From Magnetococcales bacterium (GTDB lineage Bacteria; Pseudomonadota; Magnetococcia; Magnetococcales; JADGAP01), in assembly GCA_015231965.1 (NCBI GenBank), contig JADGAP010000007.1:1-44859 (forward strand): DNA of 44,859 nt, given 5' to 3'. The position numbers and the translations under genes were made by a program. Under the pieces are notes generated by a model that made no database searches, was not told where the DNA came from, and saw only the letters and a program-made list of their open reading frames with translations. Below are positions 40,202-44,859 of the stretch, in pieces (the stretch's first letter is position 1; the number at the start of each line of letters is the position of its first letter).

Positions 40202-40702
40202 ATGAAAGTCGACATGGCGGTGATGTTTACCGATTTGGTGGGCAGCACGAAGCTTTATAACGATCTGGGCGATGAATTCGCCCAGAAAATCATCGCGGAC
40301 TATTTGGAGGTGATCCGGAACGCCGCCACGCCGCACCACGGCAATGTGATCAAGAAAATGGGCGATGGGGCCTTGATCGTCTTTCCCACCGCCGAGGCGG
40401 CGGCCCGGGCGGCCCGGGAGATGATGCGCCATTGCCACTCCCGGTGGGGCGACAAGCGGATGAAGTTGCGCATTGGCTTCAGCTTCGGACCCGTCCAGTT
40501 CATTCACGAGGACGCCCACGGCGAAACGGTGAATCGGGCGGCGCGGCTGCTGGAGTTGAAGGGAATCGACGAAATCTTGCTGGATGAATCCACCGCCGCT
40601 CTTTTGAGCATCGAGCAGTTTGCATTCGAGTTTTACAAAAAGGCGACCCTGAAGGGTTTTCCCGGACAACATTCGATCCACCGGCTGGAGTGGCGGGAGT
40701 AA
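40202..40702 (+). CDS. Class III adenylate/guanylate cyclase catalytic domain protein
   Basis: FTDLVGSTKLYNDLGDEFA, KKMGDGALIVFPTAEAA, GETVNRAARLLELKG; RBS ggagaaa before ATG 40202. Confidence 0.88.
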   Translation: MKVDMAVMFTDLVGSTKLYNDLGDEFAQKIIADYLEVIRNAATPHHGNVIKKMGDGALIVFPTAEAAARAAREMMRHCHSRWGDKRMKLRIGFSFGPVQFIHEDAHGETVNRAARLLELKGIDEILLDESTAALLSIEQFAFEFYKKATLKGFPGQHSIHRLEWRE

Positions 40703-40804
40703 TCACGGAAAAGCGCCAGGGCGTCTCCCGTTCCCGTGGATGGGGAGCGCGGCGTCTGGCGGCGGGATTCATGGGATTCAATCGTTGCGAGGGGAGTGTT
40801 TGAG

Positions 40805-41719
40805 ATGGCCAATACCAAAACAGTGACTGAAATGGCGATCATGTTCGTGGATATGCCGGGAAGTCTACATTTATATGGACAGATTGACGAAGGACACGCC
40901 CGAAACATGGTGTCGGAATATCTGGAGATCATCCGAACCGCCATCAGGACTTCCCAGGGAACGGTGTACAAGGAGATCGGCGAGGAGCTTCTCTGTACCT
41001 TTCCCACTGCCGAGGACGCCGCCCGTGCGGCGGTTCAAATTCAGGAAAATTGCAAGCGCCGATTCGGTGAAAAACGGTTGGGGGTGCGGGTGGTCTTTCA
41101 TCTGGGCATGGCGATCATCGACGGCGAGGTGCTGGTGGGGGAGAGCGTCAACGTGGCGACCATCTTGATTGGTTTCGCCAAGGAGGATCAGATTCTGCTC
41201 AGCGGCACCGCCCATGACAAATTGTTCCGGTCCAAGTCCGAGACGCGCTTCGTCTCCTCCTTTCCCATCCGGGGGCGAAGCAAGCCGTTGGAGGTGCATG
41301 AACTGGTATGGGGAGATGACGCCACCGTGACCGAGGCGGATCCCAATCCCATGCCAAAGAGCCATTCGGACAGCCCCATGGTCAGGCTGATCCATGGCAC
41401 TCTGCGCCGTTGGGTCAACGCCGAACATCCCGTGGTCACGTTGGGGCGGATGGAGAAAAATGACAACCAACACAACCAACACATCCAGCTTCTGAACGAT
41501 CTGGCCTCGCGGAAACACGCCGAGTTTATTTTTCGCGACGGGCAGTTCTTCCTGGTGGATTCCAGCACCAACGGCGTCAGTTTCATAACCCAGCAGGGAA
41601 AACTCACCTATATTCATCGGTCGGAGATGGCCATCACCGAAAACGGGGTGATCGGCGTGGGAAAACAAAGTCCCTGCGAAGAGTCTGGGGTGGTGGTGAC
41701 GTTCGTCGATGTTTCGTAG
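40805..41719 (+). CDS. Degenerate class III cyclase domain fused to a C-terminal FHA domain
   Basis: FVDMPGSLHLYG, KEIGEELLCTFPTAEDAA, GESVNVATILIGFAK; FHA region VVTLGRMEKND..LASRKHAEFIFRDGQFFLVDSSTNGVSF. Confidence 0.85.
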   Translation: MANTKTVTEMAIMFVDMPGSLHLYGQIDEGHARNMVSEYLEIIRTAIRTSQGTVYKEIGEELLCTFPTAEDAARAAVQIQENCKRRFGEKRLGVRVVFHLGMAIIDGEVLVGESVNVATILIGFAKEDQILLSGTAHDKLFRSKSETRFVSSFPIRGRSKPLEVHELVWGDDATVTEADPNPMPKSHSDSPMVRLIHGTLRRWVNAEHPVVTLGRMEKNDNQHNQHIQLLNDLASRKHAEFIFRDGQFFLVDSSTNGVSFITQQGKLTYIHRSEMAITENGVIGVGKQSPCEESGVVVTFVDVS

Positions 41720-41739
41720 GGAAAGCGGCGAAAGGGCTG

Positions 41740-41763
41740 GGGAAGGGCTGGATTCCCCTTCCC
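41740..41763. terminator. Bidirectional hairpin between convergent genes
   Basis: GGGAAGGG-ctggattc-CCCTTCCC. Confidence 0.5.
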
Positions 41764-41778
41764 TGGCATTGCGGCGGG

Positions 41779-42582
41779 TCAAGATTGCTGCAAGGTTTCA
41801 GCCTCTTCGTCCCGTGGCGCGTCCATTCCCAAGAGGCTGAGCAGCCGCGCCTCGCGGAGTTCCATCTGCCGCACTTTCTGTTCCAGCCGCCCGGCCTTGG
41901 CAACCCACTCGTCCCGTTCCTTTTGCAGCGCCGCGAAGGATGCCTTGAGTTGCGCCATTTCGGAGTGATGGCGTCCGCTCAGGGCCTCCTTTTGAATTCG
42001 AGAGAGATCGGAAAGGGTGATGATCCGAAACAGCCTGTCTCCTCCCGTCATTTTGCGACGGCAAATGGCCACGGGTTCCCGTTGCGCCAAATTTCTCGCG
42101 TCATCCACCACTTTTCGCGGTAACGCGCCCTTTCGGACCAGATATTCAAACGGGACGTGGCAGTTATACAACTCCCAGTCGGCCTCGATCTCGCCGGAAC
42201 TGCGCTTGACGTAGACCTTGGGCAGGGGCAACTTCATCAGAACTTCCAGCCGCCCGTCGTCCAACGCCATGAAGCGGATGCCATAGCCGGTCTCTTCCTT
42301 GCGCACCACGGTGAAGGGCCGTTCGAGAAATCCCGAGGGGGGATTGTCCAAGCCCGGGCCGGGATCCGCTCGCAACACGCCGGATTCCCCCATTTCCACC
42401 CGTTGCGGATCCTCCTCGACAAAGGCACCCAGCTCATTCAGATCCTTCAACACCGCCTGCCGCGCCCCCTGACGGGTGTGAACCTCGGCGGTGAAGTCGC
42501 AACGGCCCCGTGGTTGTTTGCGGCGCATGGCGTTCACGAATCCGGGGGCGGATTGTTCCAATTGATCGAGCAGAGCCACCAT
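41779..42582 (-). CDS. PilZ-like domain protein with C-terminal coiled coil (paralog 2)
   Basis: Start MVALLDQLEQSAPGFV; RKQPRGR and DLNELGAFV PilZ-like motifs; coiled-coil C-terminus. Confidence 0.65.
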   Translation of the reverse strand: MVALLDQLEQSAPGFVNAMRRKQPRGRCDFTAEVHTRQGARQAVLKDLNELGAFVEEDPQRVEMGESGVLRADPGPGLDNPPSGFLERPFTVVRKEETGYGIRFMALDDGRLEVLMKLPLPKVYVKRSSGEIEADWELYNCHVPFEYLVRKGALPRKVVDDARNLAQREPVAICRRKMTGGDRLFRIITLSDLSRIQKEALSGRHHSEMAQLKASFAALQKERDEWVAKAGRLEQKVRQMELREARLLSLLGMDAPRDEEAETLQQS

Positions 42583-42772
42583 GGTGAGAATGATTCCTCT
42601 TCTACATGAGGTTGTAGACAATGAAAGCGTTAATTATATTACGCGAGCCGCGCCCCCGGTCAAGCGTTAAGATGAGGCGTGCGTCTTTCGGGGCGGTTGG
42701 AAGATCGTGCATCGCGTCAAATGGCATGGAAACGATGGGGGATCGTCCTGACGTTGGATGCCCCGGATTCCT

Positions 42773-43609
42773 TCAGGTGGGAATCCCCCAAGGCCCCTCG
42801 TGATCGGTGGGTTCGTGATGGGTGATGGAGGCGTCGCTGGGATCGATGGGGAGCCCCATGCCGCGCAGCAGCCGCCTTTCCCGGGATTCCAATTGTTGGA
42901 TCTTTTGTTCCAGTCGCTGCTTGTGGGCCATCCATTCGTCCCGTTCGTCCTTGAGCGTGGCGATGATGGCGTGGAGTTGGGTGATTTCGTCCTCCTTGAG
43001 CCGGAGCAGATTTTCCTTTTGCAGCCGGGACAACTCCGACAGGGGCAGGACGCGAAACATGCGCACACCGTCCGGGTTGATCCGCAGGCAGATGGCCACC
43101 GGCTCCTGATGGGCCAGTTTTTTGGCGTCTTCCACGGTTCGGGGGGGGATTTCGCTCCGCTTGGCCAGATATTCCAGGGGAACGTGGGCGTTGAACAACT
43201 GCCAATCGGTTTCGATCTCGCCGGAACTGCGCTTGACGCACACCCGGGGCAGGGGGAGTTGCAGCCGTTGCGCCAACTGCGCCTCGTCCAACTGCACGAA
43301 GCGGATGCCGTACCCCTCCTGATCCTTGCGCACGACGACGAAGGGGCGATCCATCAAGGCATTAAAATCATTTTGCAGGCCGGGGCCCGGGTCGGCGCGC
43401 AGCACCCCGGATTCCTTCAGGGAGACCCGGTTGGGATCGTCGAGGACGAAGGCCCCCAGGTCGTTCAAATCCCGCACATCGGCCCGTCTCACCCCATGCA
43501 GGCTGTGGATCTCGGCTTCGAGTTCGCACCGACCGCGCGGCTGCTGTCGGCGGGTGATCCCCAGAAAGTCCGGAACCTTTTGTTCCAGTTGATTGAAGAG
43601 CGCAACCAT
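42773..43609 (-). CDS. PilZ-like domain protein with C-terminal coiled coil (paralog 1)
   Basis: Start MVALFNQLEQKVPDFL; RRQQPRGR and DLNDLGAFV; highly similar to the neighbouring gene. Confidence 0.65.
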   Translation of the reverse strand: MVALFNQLEQKVPDFLGITRRQQPRGRCELEAEIHSLHGVRRADVRDLNDLGAFVLDDPNRVSLKESGVLRADPGPGLQNDFNALMDRPFVVVRKDQEGYGIRFVQLDEAQLAQRLQLPLPRVCVKRSSGEIETDWQLFNAHVPLEYLAKRSEIPPRTVEDAKKLAHQEPVAICLRINPDGVRMFRVLPLSELSRLQKENLLRLKEDEITQLHAIIATLKDERDEWMAHKQRLEQKIQQLESRERRLLRGMGLPIDPSDASITHHEPTDHEGPWGIPT

Positions 43610-43789
43610 GGTGATGAGCCCTCCCCCCCCGGGCGAGAAATCATGACGTGTAATATCCTGGATTGTATCGGCGGCATGAGGGGGTGGGTCAAGCGATAAT
43701 TTCAAGACCCTGGCGAATGGGGCGCGACGCCCGGAAGGCTGGATTTTTTCGGTCGGTTGGGGTACCATCGGGTTCAAGGAGAATGGAAC

Positions 43790-44146
43790 ATGACCGCCGT
43801 CACTTTCGATACCATGCGTCTGGTGGAGTCCCTGCAATCCGCCGGGTTCGACGAGACTCAGGCCAAGGGGATCACTGCCGCCATCCGCGAGGCGCAAGAG
43901 ACCCGACTGGACGATGTGGCGACCAAGGGGGATGTGGTCGAACTGAAGCGGGATATTCGGGAGCTGGACTCCCGGACGGAGGCCCGTTTCAAAGAGATGG
44001 AACTGCGCATGACCATCAAGCTGGGCGGGATGATCCTGCTCGGGGCGGGGCTCGTCGTCGGGATGTTGCGGGCCTGGCCCCTGCCCGTGCAGTACGTCCC
44101 CGCGCCGGGGATGGAGTTTCGCCCCCCCCAGCCCTCCGTCAAGTGA
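43790..44146 (+). CDS. DUF1640/CCDC90-like coiled-coil membrane protein
   Basis: 118 aa; FDTMRLVESLQSAGFDETQAKGITAAIREAQE..DVATKGDVVELKRDIRELD then a single TM segment. Confidence 0.7.
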   Translation: MTAVTFDTMRLVESLQSAGFDETQAKGITAAIREAQETRLDDVATKGDVVELKRDIRELDSRTEARFKEMELRMTIKLGGMILLGAGLVVGMLRAWPLPVQYVPAPGMEFRPPQPSVK

Positions 44147-44612
44147 GGTCGAGTCGGTCGGGAGAGGGCGTAGGACGGGTCGGCGGCGCGGCGTTAAATA
44201 TCTAAAATCATTTTATGCCGGGCTTGGAAGCGCCCTCCGCTGGGACGCTCCAACGCCTTCCTTCCCCTGGAAAGGAAGGACGGGGGATGTCCCAGGGGAA
44301 GGGCGTCACGTCGGGATCCAACATCCTTCGCGTTGGATGGCGTCGTGCATGGCATCCGGGGCCAGTCCAGATCCCCGGCCAAGTGACGGTCCCAGCGCCA
44401 CCCGCGCCAGGGCGAAGAGTCCGGGGTGAAAAAGAGCCCAGGGGCGCTGGTGATTCGTTCCCGGGAATGGGATATGATAAAGAACGGTTTCGTGTTTCGC
44501 GACGCCGCGCCCTTCGATTCTCCATGCGCCGTCCGCCCGGTCGCCCATCCCCCGGATGAGGCCCGTTCCCGGGGGGGCGGTGCCGCGACGCCATTCCGAC
44601 GGGGACGATCCC

Positions 44613-44859
44613 ATGGTCATCCAGTGCGAACATTGCGCCAGCCGTTTCAAGGTGGACGAAACCAAATACAAGCCGGGAAAACGGCGCTTCAAGTGCGCCA
44701 AATGTCAGCAGGCCCTGGAAGTGGAGATCCCCGCCCCGCCGCCTGCACCGCCCGCCATGGAATCCGCCGCCATCGCCGAGGCCGCCGCCGAGCCGACCAA
44801 ACCGATGCGCCGGACTCGCGCCCCCACCGCGCCCCCCAAAGCCCCCCGCGCCGCCGCCA
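44613..44859 (+). CDS. MJ0042-type zinc-ribbon protein, N-terminal fragment truncated by the window end
   Basis: Reads MVIQCEHCASRFKVDETKYKPGKRRFKCAKCQQALEVEIPAP; CxxC..CxxC ribbon; absent from the ORF track because no stop falls in the window. Confidence 0.85.
   Translation, partial: MVIQCEHCASRFKVDETKYKPGKRRFKCAKCQQALEVEIPAPPPAPPAMESAAIAEAAAEPTKPMRRTRAPTAPPKAPRAAA

Noticed and set aside
44208-44701. Minus-strand ORFs before the zinc-ribbon gene (e.g. 44208-44633, 44306-44701)
   Set aside because: They run through the hairpin-rich gap and into the antisense of the clear zinc-ribbon gene; no recognisable domain.

Overview
The window is a GC-rich bacterial chromosomal segment. Gene content and protein style suggest an alphaproteobacterial or magnetococcal-type lineage, but this is an inference from memory and was not tested. 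The backbone is a complete 14-gene complex I operon (nuoA to nuoN, minus strand, 22455 to 7744). It is flanked by trxB, an Mla-type ABC ATPase, a TPR/glycosyltransferase/FkbM fusion, a NeuC-type epimerase, a TPR/CgeB-like glycosyltransferase, a Ser/Thr kinase with Sel1 repeats, nth, a surface-glycan operon (galE, an SDR epimerase, a WecA/WbpL-like transferase, and a WbpM/CapD-like dehydratase further on), and a second-messenger block (PAS-GGDEF-EAL, two class III cyclase-like proteins, two PilZ-like proteins). The strongest unexplained signal is a roughly 200-bp multi-hairpin repeat present twice in opposite orientation (2373-2567 + and 36779-36982 -). Five base pairs covary between the copies, which suggests a structured RNA or DNA element. 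Other leads are: a TPR/TPR/HEPN gene set translationally coupled into the glycan operon, with a shared uncharacterised C-terminal region in the two TPR proteins; a kinase with five N-terminal DEDAPTRLG-type motifs that might be FHA docking sites, with an FHA-fused degenerate cyclase elsewhere in the window; and a 245-bp element bounded by perfect 30-bp inverted repeats. No rRNA, tRNA or CRISPR was recognised. All calls come from reading the sequence; no database search was run.
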